From Proluteimonas luteida (GTDB lineage: Bacteria; Pseudomonadota; Gammaproteobacteria; Xanthomonadales; Xanthomonadaceae): DNA of 64,000 nt. Below are positions 9,016-18,036 of the stretch, piece by piece. The notes under the pieces are model-generated. The model saw only the letters and a list, made by a program, of their open reading frames with translations. It did not search any database and was not told the DNA's origin. Position 1 is the first letter of the stretch. Every line of letters begins with the position of its first letter. The position numbers were made by a program, and so were the translations under genes. Where the stretch lies: contig NZ_JAIWPT010000003.1 in assembly GCF_021191695.1 (NCBI RefSeq), positions 1 through 64,000 on the forward strand. Direction: 5' to 3'.

Positions 9016-9689
9016 GCGTGGCCGCCGGCGATGCGCTGACGCTGTACGGTTACTGGCGCTCCAGCGCGGCGTATCGCGTGCGGATCGGCCTGCGCCTGAA
9101 GGGGCTCGCGCATACCGACGTACCGGTGCACCTGGTGCGTGGCGGCGGCGAGCAGCGCCAGCCCGCATATGCGGCGCGCAACCCGCAGCGGCTGGTGCCG
9201 ACGCTGCTGCATGGCGACATCGCCCTGACCCAGTCGCTGGCGATCCTGGAATACCTCGACGAGGCCTGGCCGGACGCGCCGCCGCTGCTGCCGCGTGATC
9301 CGCTGTCGCGGCAACGCGTGCGCGCGCTGGCCCAGCTGGTCGCCTGCGAGATCCACCCGCTGAACAACCTGCGCGTGCTGCAGGCGCTCGAACACGACTG
9401 GCACATCGATCCGGCCGAACGCGAGCGCTGGGTCCGGCGCTGGATCGTCGAGGGCTTCGCCGCGTTCGAGACGCTGCTCGGGCAGTGGTCGGACGGCGCC
9501 GGCGCGTGCATCGGCGACCGCCCCACGATCGCCGACTGCACGCTGGTCCCGCAGGTCTACAACGCGCGCCGGTTCGGCGTGGATCTGGCGCCGTATCCGA
9601 AGATCCGTGCGGTCGAGGCGGCCTGCCTGGCCATGCCCGCGTTCGACGCGGCCCGCCCGGAACTGCAGCCGGACGCACCCGGCGCGTAG
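9012..9689 (+). CDS. maiA: Maleylacetoacetate isomerase (zeta-class GST)
   Basis: A 225-aa zeta-class glutathione transferase. The N-terminal thioredoxin-like domain contains LYGYWRSSAAYRVRIGLRLK, which is the SSxxxRVRI active-site motif (Ser-Ser-Cys/Ala), and NPQRLVPTL. The helical C-terminal domain contains CEIHPLNNLRVL and DRPTIADCTLVPQVYNA. It isomerises maleylacetoacetate to fumarylacetoacetate, the substrate of the upstream FAH. The start is GTG 9012, overlapping the upstream TGA. Longer in-frame readings upstream are shadows of the FAH gene. Confidence 0.94.
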   Translation: MSVAAGDALTLYGYWRSSAAYRVRIGLRLKGLAHTDVPVHLVRGGGEQRQPAYAARNPQRLVPTLLHGDIALTQSLAILEYLDEAWPDAPPLLPRDPLSRQRVRALAQLVACEIHPLNNLRVLQALEHDWHIDPAERERWVRRWIVEGFAAFETLLGQWSDGAGACIGDRPTIADCTLVPQVYNARRFGVDLAPYPKIRAVEAACLAMPAFDAARPELQPDAPGA

Positions 9690-9731
9690 CGCGGAGCTTG
9701 CCCCGCTGCACATGGTTCCGGAGACTGCTTC

Positions 9732-9749
9732 AGCGGAGCAGGCTCCGCT
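9732..9749. repeat. Small palindrome downstream of maiA
   Basis: AGCGGAGC and GCTCCGCT form an 8-bp perfect stem with an AG loop. A related half-unit, CGCGGAGCTTGCCCCGC, lies at about 9690-9706. The pair looks like REP debris in the 165-bp space between the convergent maiA and pilU genes. Confidence 0.5.
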
Positions 9750-9793
9750 CACAGCGCTGGATTTAGGATCCTTCGAACAAGTTGCTCCATGCT

Positions 9794-9821
9794 CGTCATT
9801 CCCGCCTTCGCGGGAATGACG
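9794..9821. terminator. Bidirectional hairpin between maiA and pilU
   Basis: A perfect 12-bp stem CGTCATTCCCGC/GCGGGAATGACG with a CTTC loop lies between two convergent genes. This is a widespread proteobacterial palindromic repeat that often serves as a terminator. A diverged relative occurs between etfB and etfA at 30067-30086. Confidence 0.6.
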
Positions 9822-9854
9822 GACTTGTTCAGGGGATCCTTTGCTCTCCGCCTC

Positions 9855-10973
9855 TCAATGCTGGGATGTGGTGGCGTCGAACACGTCGGCATAGGGGTCG
9901 TGCTCGCCCACGCCGCCTTCGGACAGGCGGAACTTCAGGTCCAGGCCATCGCGCGAGTCGGCGGCGCGCAGCGCGGTCTCGCGCTCGATGCGGCCTTCCT
10001 TGCACAGCCGGAACAGGCACTGGTCGAAGGTCTCCATGCCTTCCTCCAGCGAGTCCTCCATGGCCTGCTTGATCTCGTGCACCTGGCCGCGGCGCAGCAG
10101 GTCGCGGATCATCGGCGTGTTGAGCAGCACCTCGGTGGCCGGCATGCGGCGGCCGTCGAGGCCCTGCACCAGGCGCTGCGACACCACCGCACGCAGGTTT
10201 AGTGCGAGGTTCATCAGCACGTTCTTGTGCGCGGCCTCGGGGAAGAAGTTGAGGATGCGCTCGATGGTCTGGTCGGCGTTGTTGGAGTGCAGCGTCGCCA
10301 GGCAGATGTGGCCGGTCTCGGCGAACGAGATCGCCGCCTCCATCGTCGTCGCATCGAGGATCTCGCCGATCAGGATCACGTCCGGCGCCTCGCGCATCGC
10401 GTTCTTCAGCGCGTTGTGGAAGGTCTGGGTGTCGAGCCCGACCTCGCGCTGGTTGACCAGCGACTTCTTGTGCCGGTGCAGGTATTCGATCGGATCCTCG
10501 ATGGTGAGGATGTGCCCGGACGTGCTGCTGTTGCGGTGGTCGATCATCGACGCCAGCGTGGTCGACTTGCCCGAGCCGGTGGAACCGACGATCAGCACCA
10601 GGCCGCGCGGGGCCATGATGATGTCCTTGAGCACGTTGGGCAGCTGCAGCTCCTCGATGCTGGGGATCGCGCTGCGGATCGCGCGGATCACCATCGCCAC
10701 CTCGCCGCGCTGGCGGAACACGTTGACGCGGAAGCGCCCGGCCTCCTGCAGCGACAGCGCCATGTTCAGTTCCAGGTCGCGCTCGAACTGCGGGATCTGG
10801 CCCGCATCCATCAGCGAATACGCAATCTTCTTGACCATGCCCGGCGGCAGGCCGGTGCTGCCGAGCGGGTACAGCCTGCCCTCGACCTTGATGTAGACCG
10901 GCGCGCCCGTGCTCAGGAACATGTCCGACGCGTTCTTCTCGGTCATCAGTTGCAGGAAATAACCGATGTCCAT
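9855..10973 (-). CDS. pilU: Type IV pilus retraction ATPase PilU
   Basis: A 372-aa PilT/PilU-family hexameric ATPase. The N-terminal PAS-like domain is followed by Walker A G130-STGSGKST, the Asp box region (HILTIEDPIEYLHRHKK), Walker B (DVILIGEILD) and the His box (GHICLATLHSNNADQTIERI). The N-terminus MDIGYFLQLM, the 'GEILD' variant of Walker B and the long C-terminal tail after residue 345 fit PilU rather than PilT. PilU assists PilT in retracting type IV pili at the inner-membrane base. pilT is not adjacent in this window. Confidence 0.93.
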   Translation of the reverse strand: MDIGYFLQLMTEKNASDMFLSTGAPVYIKVEGRLYPLGSTGLPPGMVKKIAYSLMDAGQIPQFERDLELNMALSLQEAGRFRVNVFRQRGEVAMVIRAIRSAIPSIEELQLPNVLKDIIMAPRGLVLIVGSTGSGKSTTLASMIDHRNSSTSGHILTIEDPIEYLHRHKKSLVNQREVGLDTQTFHNALKNAMREAPDVILIGEILDATTMEAAISFAETGHICLATLHSNNADQTIERILNFFPEAAHKNVLMNLALNLRAVVSQRLVQGLDGRRMPATEVLLNTPMIRDLLRRGQVHEIKQAMEDSLEEGMETFDQCLFRLCKEGRIERETALRAADSRDGLDLKFRLSEGGVGEHDPYADVFDATTSQH

Positions 10974-11061
10974 GACCCACTCCCCAATGGGCGCCGGCGA
11001 GCGTTGCGCATCCCGGGCCTGCTGACGACAATGGCCCGGTCACCCGCCGGACCACGATTCA

Positions 11062-11442
11062 ATGAAGACAAGCTTCGCACAGATCCGACGGCTGCAGCAG
11101 GCCGCACTGCTCGTTTCGATGCTCGCGCTGGGCGCCTGCGCCAGTCTGCCGCCGCCGACCGAGGAGCTGGCGGCCGCGCAGCAGTCGGTCGCGCGCGCCG
11201 GCGATGCCGATGCCGACCAGTACGCGCCGACCGATATCGCCCAGGCCCGGCGCGCGCTGGAGCAGGCGCAGGCCGCGCTGGGCAGCCAGCGCGACAGCGA
11301 GGCGCGGACCCTGGCGTTGTCGGCCGGCGCGCTTGCCGACCTGGCGCATGCGCGTGCGCGACAGGCGGCGACCGACGCCGAGCTGGCCCAGCGGCGCAGC
11401 GAAATCACGACGCTGCGCCAGCGTCTGCAGGCAGGAGAATGA
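11062..11442 (+). CDS. DUF4398-type small lipoprotein
   Basis: A 126-aa protein with a lipoprotein signal: positive start, hydrophobic AALLVSMLALGAC, lipobox LGAC. The mature part is an Ala/Gln-rich alpha-helix (ARRALEQAQAAL, ARARQAATDAELAQRR), as in DUF4398 proteins, which often precede an OmpA domain. No OmpA domain is present here. The stop overlaps the next start (ATGA), so the two form a unit. It is divergent from pilU. Confidence 0.75.
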   Translation: MKTSFAQIRRLQQAALLVSMLALGACASLPPPTEELAAAQQSVARAGDADADQYAPTDIAQARRALEQAQAALGSQRDSEARTLALSAGALADLAHARARQAATDAELAQRRSEITTLRQRLQAGE

Positions 11443-12023
11443 GCATGCGACACCTGATCCTTCCCGCGCTGATGCTGCTGGCCGCGATGCCTGCCGTGGC
11501 GCAGACCCCAGCCGATGGCGGCGAAGCGGCGCAGTTGCAGCAGCGTCTGCGCGCCCTCGACGCCGACCCCGAGTTTGCCGGCCTGGCCGCCTACGAGCGC
11601 CTGCAGGCGCGGCAGGCGGTGGCTGCCCTGACCGAGGCGCGCAGCAGCCAGCGGGCTTCGGCCACGCAGATCGCCCAGTGGCGGGTCGAGACCGCCGAGA
11701 TCGCCTCGCGCACCGAGGCCTCGCGCCGCGAACTGACCGCGCTGGAGCGCGAGCGCAGCCAGCTGCTGGTCGAGGCCAGCCGCCAGGATGCGGCGCGCGC
11801 CCGCCAGGAGGCCGAGCGCCTGCGCATCCAGGCGCAGATCCAGGCCGAGGAGGCCGCGCGGCTGCGGCTGGCCGCGGAGGAAGAGTCGACCGCCCGGCAG
11901 GACGCCGAGAACGTGCTGCAGGGCGTGGCCAGCGGCGAGGCCGCCAAGCTGCGCGCGGCCCGCCAGCGCGAAGCCGAGCTGCGGCGGCGCGAGGCCGAGC
12001 TGCTGAAAAGCCTGGAACCCTGA
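11439..12023 (+). CDS. Periplasmic coiled-coil protein
   Basis: A 194-aa protein. Residues 1-22 form a cleavable signal peptide (MRHLILPALMLLAAMPAVAQ). The mature region is almost entirely a charged coiled coil rich in Glu, Arg and Ala, for example QDAARARQEAERLRIQAQIQ. No enzymatic domain is visible. It is coupled to the DUF4398 lipoprotein, and the two helical proteins may interact in the periplasm; that is inference. ATG 11439 or 11445 could be the start. Confidence 0.7.
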   Translation: MSMRHLILPALMLLAAMPAVAQTPADGGEAAQLQQRLRALDADPEFAGLAAYERLQARQAVAALTEARSSQRASATQIAQWRVETAEIASRTEASRRELTALERERSQLLVEASRQDAARARQEAERLRIQAQIQAEEAARLRLAAEEESTARQDAENVLQGVASGEAAKLRAARQREAELRRREAELLKSLEP

Positions 12024-12151
12024 GCCCTGTCGCGGCCGAGGCCTGGCGGCATCGCCGCAAACGCCTGGAACACGCGGGCGGGCTTCAACCCGCCGCCGTG
12101 CAATTCAAAGGTCCTTCTCCGAAGTGCGGGGGAGGGCGGCCACCCCGATCC

Positions 12152-12181
12152 TGCGTAGGTCGGCCCAACGCGGCCGACGTG
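12152..12181. repeat. REP-like palindrome, copy 2
   Basis: Second copy of the 30-bp unit at 7093-7122, differing at two central bases. Arms are GTCGGCC and GGCCGAC. Confidence 0.7.
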
Positions 12182-12721
12182 CGCGCCGGTCAGGTGCGCG
12201 GAATGTCGGGCCCCCGATGCGACCTCGCCGGGCGTCCCGGCGCCGGCGCATCGCCCCGACCCGATATCGAAGGGGCTCGGGAACCGGGGAACCGATTCAA
12301 CGCCGTTGTCGACCCGGCTCCAGCCAATGGCGGGTCGACCCTGCCCCACGGGTTCCGTGCCTGCGGACCGGGGCCGTGTGCGTCGGCGGCGAAATCTGAA
12401 TCCATTCCAAATCAACAACTTGGCGGCGACCCGGCTCGCGCGGCGCCGTCTTTCGCGGTTTCCGGCGCCGGCACTGGAACCGGTTTCAAACCTGACTGCG
12501 CGATCCGGCCCACAGCGTGTCGCGGCGCCCTTGCCCGCTCGATTCGGGAGGAGTAGGGTCGATTACCCGGGCGGTACGATCTTTCCCGCTTCCGCCGTCC
12601 GGTCCACGAGCCAGGCCGATGACCGAGATGATTCCAAGCCCAGTTCCCGATGCCCGTCCCGTCCGGGGCGTGAGCCGCGGGGCAGGAGCATCCGCCGTCG
12701 TCGCTGGAAGGTGTCCCCCGT

Positions 12722-12750
12722 AACGCCCCGCCGTCATTGGCCGGGGCGTT
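12722..12750 (+). terminator. Hairpin just upstream of the YdcH-like gene
   Basis: AACGCCCCG (12722-12730) pairs with CGGGGCGTT (12742-12750) over an 11-nt loop, followed by CGCATTTCTG. It ends 24 bp before the next ATG and 13 bp before its Shine-Dalgarno. It could terminate upstream transcription or act as an attenuator in the leader of the YdcH-like gene. Confidence 0.5.
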
Positions 12751-12773
12751 CGCATTTCTGTCAGGAGGATTTC

Positions 12774-12992
12774 ATGTTCGAAGCGCAACCGCAGGCTGAA
12801 CTCGAGGAAATCATGAAGGGAAATGTCGAGTTCCGGCAGCTCTACTACCGGCACAAGGAGCTGGACAAGAAGGTATTGAACGCGGAGCTTGGCGTGCTGC
12901 CGGTCGACGAGTCGACGCTGGCGCAGATGAAGCGCGAGAAGCTTGCCGCCAAGGACCGCCTGACCGTGATGTACGACGCGCTGCACAGCTGA
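12774..12992 (+). CDS. YdcH/DUF465 family small protein
   Basis: A 72-aa protein with the DUF465 (YdcH) pattern: FRQLYYRHKELDKKV, then a loop and LAQMKREKLAAKDRLT in a helical hairpin. The function of this family is not established. The start is fixed by a perfect AGGAGG at 12763-12768; in-frame upstream sequence is the non-coding leader. Confidence 0.88.
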   Translation: MFEAQPQAELEEIMKGNVEFRQLYYRHKELDKKVLNAELGVLPVDESTLAQMKREKLAAKDRLTVMYDALHS

Positions 12993-13152
12993 CCAAGTTC
13001 CTTCAGTCGCGGGCGGTGGCGGTCATCCTCGTCGATCGTCATCGCCCGCGGGTGTCTGGCGGCAGCGCCGCCCCGATCGGCCCGTGCCCCGCCATGCGAT
13101 CCGGGGCAATGCGATAATCCCGTCCCGTTTCGCAAAACCGGACCCGGACCGC

Positions 13153-14529
<1,377 letters not shown>

Positions 14530-14775
14530 GCGCTGGGTTGCCGGCCGCCGAGCGGAAGCGGCGCCCTGCTTCCGTTCCGGGATGAAACCGGCGCATGGCT
14601 GCGGCTGCCGGCGATCGCGATCCGGCGCATCTGAGCTGCGTTCAGCAAGCCGCCGCAAGCTGACGCCTCCGATGCTGAATGACGCTTGCAGCGACGCGTC
14701 GCCGGCACTGGCGTGCAAGGGGTGGCCCGTCGCCCCGATGCTAGAATCCCCGGTCCGTTCGTACAGACGTTTCCC

Positions 14776-15954
14776 ATGACCGATGACCGCAATGCGGCCG
14801 ATCCGGCGCGGTGGGCACTCGGCACCAAGGCGATCCACGCCGGCCAGTCGCCCGACCCCAGCACCGGGGCGGTGATGCCACCGATCTACGCGACCTCGAC
14901 CTATGCCCAGTCCAGCCCGGGCGTGCACCAGGGCTTCGAGTATTCGCGCACCCACAACCCGACCCGCTTCGCCTACGAGCGCTGCGTGGCCGGCCTGGAA
15001 GGCGGCAGTCGCGGCTTCGCATTCGCATCGGGCATGGCGGCGACGGCGACGCTGCTCGAACTGCTCGACAGCGGCGACCACGTCATCGCGATGGATGACC
15101 TCTACGGCGGCAGCTTCCGCCTGTTCGAGCGCGTGCGCACGCGCAGCGCCGGCCTGTCGTTCAGCTACGTCGACCTGACCGATCCGGCCGCCTTCGAGGC
15201 TGCCATCCAACCCGGGACGAAGCTGGTCTGGATCGAGACCCCGACCAACCCGATGCTCAAGATCGTCGACATCCGGGCGATCGCGGACCTCGCGCACAAG
15301 CACGGCCTGATCGTCGTCGTCGACAACACCTTCGCCTCGCCGATCCTGCAGCGTCCGCTCGAACACGGTGCCGACATCGTCATGCATTCGGCGACCAAGT
15401 ACCTCAACGGCCATTCGGACATGGTCGGCGGCATGCTGGTGGTCGGCGACAATCCCGAGCTTGCCGAGCAACTCGCGTTCCTGCAGAACTCCGCCGGCGC
15501 GGTGCAGGGCCCGTTCGACAGCTTCCTCGCGCTGCGCGGCCTCAAGACCCTGCATCTGCGCATGCGCGCCCACTGCGACAACGCGCAGGCATTGGCCGAG
15601 TTCCTGGCGTCGCATCCCGCCATCAAGCAGGTGATCTATCCGGGCCTGGCCTCGCATCCGCAGCACGCACTTGCCAGGCGCCAGATGGACGGCTTCGGCG
15701 GCATCATCTCGGTCCGCATCAAGGGCGGCTTCGAGGGCGCCAGGCGCTTCTGCGAACGTACCGAACTGTTCACCCTGGCCGAGTCGCTGGGCGGGGTCGA
15801 GAGCCTGGCCAACCACCCCGCGGTGATGACGCATGCGTCGGTGCCGGTGGAGCGGCGGGCGCAGCTCGGGATCGCGGACGATCTGGTGCGGTTGAGCGTG
15901 GGGGTGGAGGCTGTGCACGATCTGCGGCGGGACATCGAGGCGGCGATAGCATGA
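14776..15954 (+). CDS. metB: Cystathionine gamma-synthase/gamma-lyase (Cys/Met metabolism PLP enzyme)
   Basis: A 392-aa fold-type I PLP enzyme. K208 in MHSATKYLNGHSD is the PLP lysine. YSRTHNPTR, ETPTNPMLKIVDI, VVDNTFASP and ESLGGVESLANHPAVMTHAS are family blocks. Synthase and lyase activities cannot be separated by sequence alone. In Xanthomonas this gene is the conserved left border of the LPS/O-antigen locus, as here. A separate promoter is likely: TAGAAT at 14742-14747 with a 5' UTR of about 25 nt. Confidence 0.93.
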   Translation: MTDDRNAADPARWALGTKAIHAGQSPDPSTGAVMPPIYATSTYAQSSPGVHQGFEYSRTHNPTRFAYERCVAGLEGGSRGFAFASGMAATATLLELLDSGDHVIAMDDLYGGSFRLFERVRTRSAGLSFSYVDLTDPAAFEAAIQPGTKLVWIETPTNPMLKIVDIRAIADLAHKHGLIVVVDNTFASPILQRPLEHGADIVMHSATKYLNGHSDMVGGMLVVGDNPELAEQLAFLQNSAGAVQGPFDSFLALRGLKTLHLRMRAHCDNAQALAEFLASHPAIKQVIYPGLASHPQHALARRQMDGFGGIISVRIKGGFEGARRFCERTELFTLAESLGGVESLANHPAVMTHASVPVERRAQLGIADDLVRLSVGVEAVHDLRRDIEAAIA

Positions 15955-15994
15955 CACTCCATGGCGTTGCCGCTACTGCAGAGCAGGGGGCGCG

Positions 15995-16786
15995 ATGACG
16001 ATCAGGCTCTTTTCCCAACTCTCCGACAGCGTGCGCAAGCCCGAGTTCTGGGCCTATTCCAGTTGGCTCGACATCGTCACCCGCTACCGGCGCACGCGCT
16101 TGGGTTTGCTTTGGCTTTTGGCACCGGTCACCATGTTCATGGCGATCACAGGGCCGCTGTACGCCAGGATTTTCGGCCGCGAACTAAGCTACTACTTGGT
16201 ACATCTGGGCATGGGCTATGCCATCTGGCGGCTGATGGTGATGGTGCTCAACGATACCGTGGTCACGCTGCGCGGCAACAAGTCCTTCATTCTTGATGGG
16301 AATACGCGTCTGACCGATTACACGCTCAAGGCGATCGCCAAGTCGCTGGTGTATTTCAGTTTCTCGATGATCGGCATGCTGGCGGTGCTGGTTTGGTCGC
16401 CCGCGGTTCCCGCCCCCGCCATCCTGACCCTGTTCGTCACCATACCTCTGGTGCTGCTGAACCTGTTCTGGCTTGGCTACAGCCTGAGCATCCTCGGCGC
16501 GCGCTATCCAGACATCAACGAGGTGCTCAATACGATCCTCATGCTCGGTTTCCTGTTCACTCCGATCATTTGGGAAGGGGATCGTTTCCCGGTGGACAGC
16601 TGGGGCGGTATCGTGGTCAGGATCAATCCCGCCTACCATTTGCTGGGACTGGTCCGCGAGCCGCTGTTCGGGCGGATGCCGCCGACGTACACGCTGGCGT
16701 ATGTCGGCGTGCTCACGCTGAGTGGCTGGCTGATGGCCATTTCACTTTGCCGACGGTTCTCGCGCTATGTCCCCATCTGGATCTGA
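15995..16786 (+). CDS. wzm: O-antigen/polysaccharide ABC transporter permease Wzm
   Basis: A 263-aa inner-membrane permease of the ABC-2 type used for polysaccharide export. The N-terminal amphipathic segment LDIVTRYRRTRLGLLWLLAP is characteristic of Wzm/KpsM/TagG, and six hydrophobic segments follow. INPAYHLLGLVREPLFG is the usual C-terminal motif. It would move the completed lipid-linked O-chain across the inner membrane with the Wzt ATPase encoded next. It starts the lower-GC island, 41 bp after metB. Confidence 0.92.
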   Translation: MTIRLFSQLSDSVRKPEFWAYSSWLDIVTRYRRTRLGLLWLLAPVTMFMAITGPLYARIFGRELSYYLVHLGMGYAIWRLMVMVLNDTVVTLRGNKSFILDGNTRLTDYTLKAIAKSLVYFSFSMIGMLAVLVWSPAVPAPAILTLFVTIPLVLLNLFWLGYSLSILGARYPDINEVLNTILMLGFLFTPIIWEGDRFPVDSWGGIVVRINPAYHLLGLVREPLFGRMPPTYTLAYVGVLTLSGWLMAISLCRRFSRYVPIWI

Positions 16787-16787
16787 C

Positions 16788-18029
16788 ATGTCGGCGGCTT
16801 CGGTTTCTATGGACGTCCGCAACCTGTCGCTTGTGGTGCCCTACTATGCACAGCCCGAGGGAACGACCCTGTCGTGGTTGGCGACCCTGATGAAGGCGGC
16901 GACCGCGGTGCCTAGGAGACGCTTCGCTACGTTGCTGGACGATGTAAGCCTCAGTATTCGAGAGGGCGAGCGGGTCGCCCTGATCGGCCGTAACGGCGCC
17001 GGCAAGAGCACGATGTTGCGGGTGCTGGCGGGCGCTTTCGAGCCGACCAGCGGGTCGATCGATATCCACGGCTCGCGCCAAGCCCTGCTCAGCATGGCCT
17101 TGGGTTTCAATGCTGAGGCCACGATCACAGAGAACATCTTCCTGCGTGCCAGCGCGATGGGAGTGCGCTCCATGGACATCCAGCAACTGGTCGAGCCGGT
17201 GCTGGATTTCTCCGGATTGCGAGAAGTCGCGAACCGGCGCCTGATGACCCTGTCCAGCGGTCAGCGCATGCGCCTGGGATTCGCTATTTCCACGGCCTTC
17301 CATACTGACATCCTGCTGCTCGACGAATGGTTTGGGGCCGGCGATGCGCAATTCCTGCGCCGGGCAAAGCAACGGCTGCTGGATCGGGTGGACGGCAGCA
17401 AGATCGTCGTTCTCGCCAGCCATAACGATTCGCTGCTGCGCTCATTGTGCAACCGCGGCATCCTGCTGGACCAGGGCAAGGTCGTTTACGACGGCGGCGT
17501 GTCGGAAACCCTGGCCGAATACCGGCGCCTGTATCCGGTGGCAAAATCGGCTGAGTCTGCCGCGGCGAAGCAGAAGGCGCGGCGCATGGCGAAAGCTCGG
17601 CTGGACGCCGAGGCGAAGGCACGGACTGCGGCCAGAATGAAGGCATGGGAAGCAACGTTGCCGGAGCGCACACGGGCCTGGAAAGAAGCCAAGATGCAGG
17701 CGTGGGAAGCATCGCTGCCAGAGCGCGCGCGGGCCTGGAAGGAAGCCAAGACGCAGGCGTGGGAAGCATCGCTGGAAGAACGCGCGCGCGCTTGGAAAGC
17801 GGCGAAGGTGCGTGCAGAGGCGGATCCCGCGATCGATGCCGTATCGAAACCTGCCAAGACGGCGGCGGGCGAGGCGCTCGCACTGAAGTCGAAGAAGAAA
17901 GGCGTTTCGGCGGGAAGAGGTCAGGAAAAGACGAAAACCGCTCGGGCGAAGGCCGACGTGACCGAGACCCATGCGGCAGATCGAGCGGCAACGGACGGGA
18001 CCCCGCCCAAGTCGTCCCGAAAGGTCTGA
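16788..18029 (+). CDS. wzt: O-antigen ABC transporter ATPase Wzt with a repeat-containing C-terminal tail
   Basis: Residues 1-245 are a Wzt-type ATPase: Walker A GRNGAGKST, signature LSSGQRMRLGF, Walker B ILLLDEWFGAGD, switch His in ASHND. The remaining ~170 residues are not a recognisable carbohydrate-binding beta-sandwich. They are highly charged, Ala/Lys-rich helix, including three 19-residue tandem repeats (residues 286-342, e.g. AWEASLPERARAWKEAKTQ) and a Lys-rich end. The island's only candidate for chain recognition by Wzt is therefore this tail. Start 16788 follows the wzm stop by 1 bp; ATG 16767 in the same frame, overlapping wzm, is an alternative. Confidence 0.9.
   Translation: MSAASVSMDVRNLSLVVPYYAQPEGTTLSWLATLMKAATAVPRRRFATLLDDVSLSIREGERVALIGRNGAGKSTMLRVLAGAFEPTSGSIDIHGSRQALLSMALGFNAEATITENIFLRASAMGVRSMDIQQLVEPVLDFSGLREVANRRLMTLSSGQRMRLGFAISTAFHTDILLLDEWFGAGDAQFLRRAKQRLLDRVDGSKIVVLASHNDSLLRSLCNRGILLDQGKVVYDGGVSETLAEYRRLYPVAKSAESAAAKQKARRMAKARLDAEAKARTAARMKAWEATLPERTRAWKEAKMQAWEASLPERARAWKEAKTQAWEASLEERARAWKAAKVRAEADPAIDAVSKPAKTAAGEALALKSKKKGVSAGRGQEKTKTARAKADVTETHAADRAATDGTPPKSSRKV
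17643..17813 (+). repeat. Three 57-bp in-frame tandem repeats in wzt
   Basis: Units start at 17643, 17700 and 17757. They encode AWEATLPERTRAWKEAKMQ, AWEASLPERARAWKEAKTQ and AWEASLEERARAWKAAKVR. The similarity at DNA level and the exact 57-bp spacing point to recent duplication, possibly still variable in copy number. Confidence 0.9.
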
Positions 18030-18036
18030 AGCGGGC

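Larger units (their letters stand above)
12024..12773 (+). other. Long non-coding, palindrome-rich stretch upstream of the YdcH-like gene
   Basis: No supportable gene occurs in these 750 bp. It contains GGCGGG-cttcaa-CCCGCC (12077-12094) just after the upstream stop, the REP unit at 12152-12181, a 9-bp inverted repeat GTCGACCCG/CGGGTCGAC (about 12308-12339), and a hairpin at 12722-12750. TACGAT at 12575-12580 could be a -10 element for a transcript with a leader of about 190 nt into the next gene. Open frames crossing it have the composition of random GC-rich sequence. Confidence 0.5.

Noticed and set aside
12306..12992. A long N-terminal extension of the YdcH-like protein
   Set aside because: The AGGAGG at 12763-12768 fixes the start at 12774 and the upstream frame crosses hairpins with random composition.
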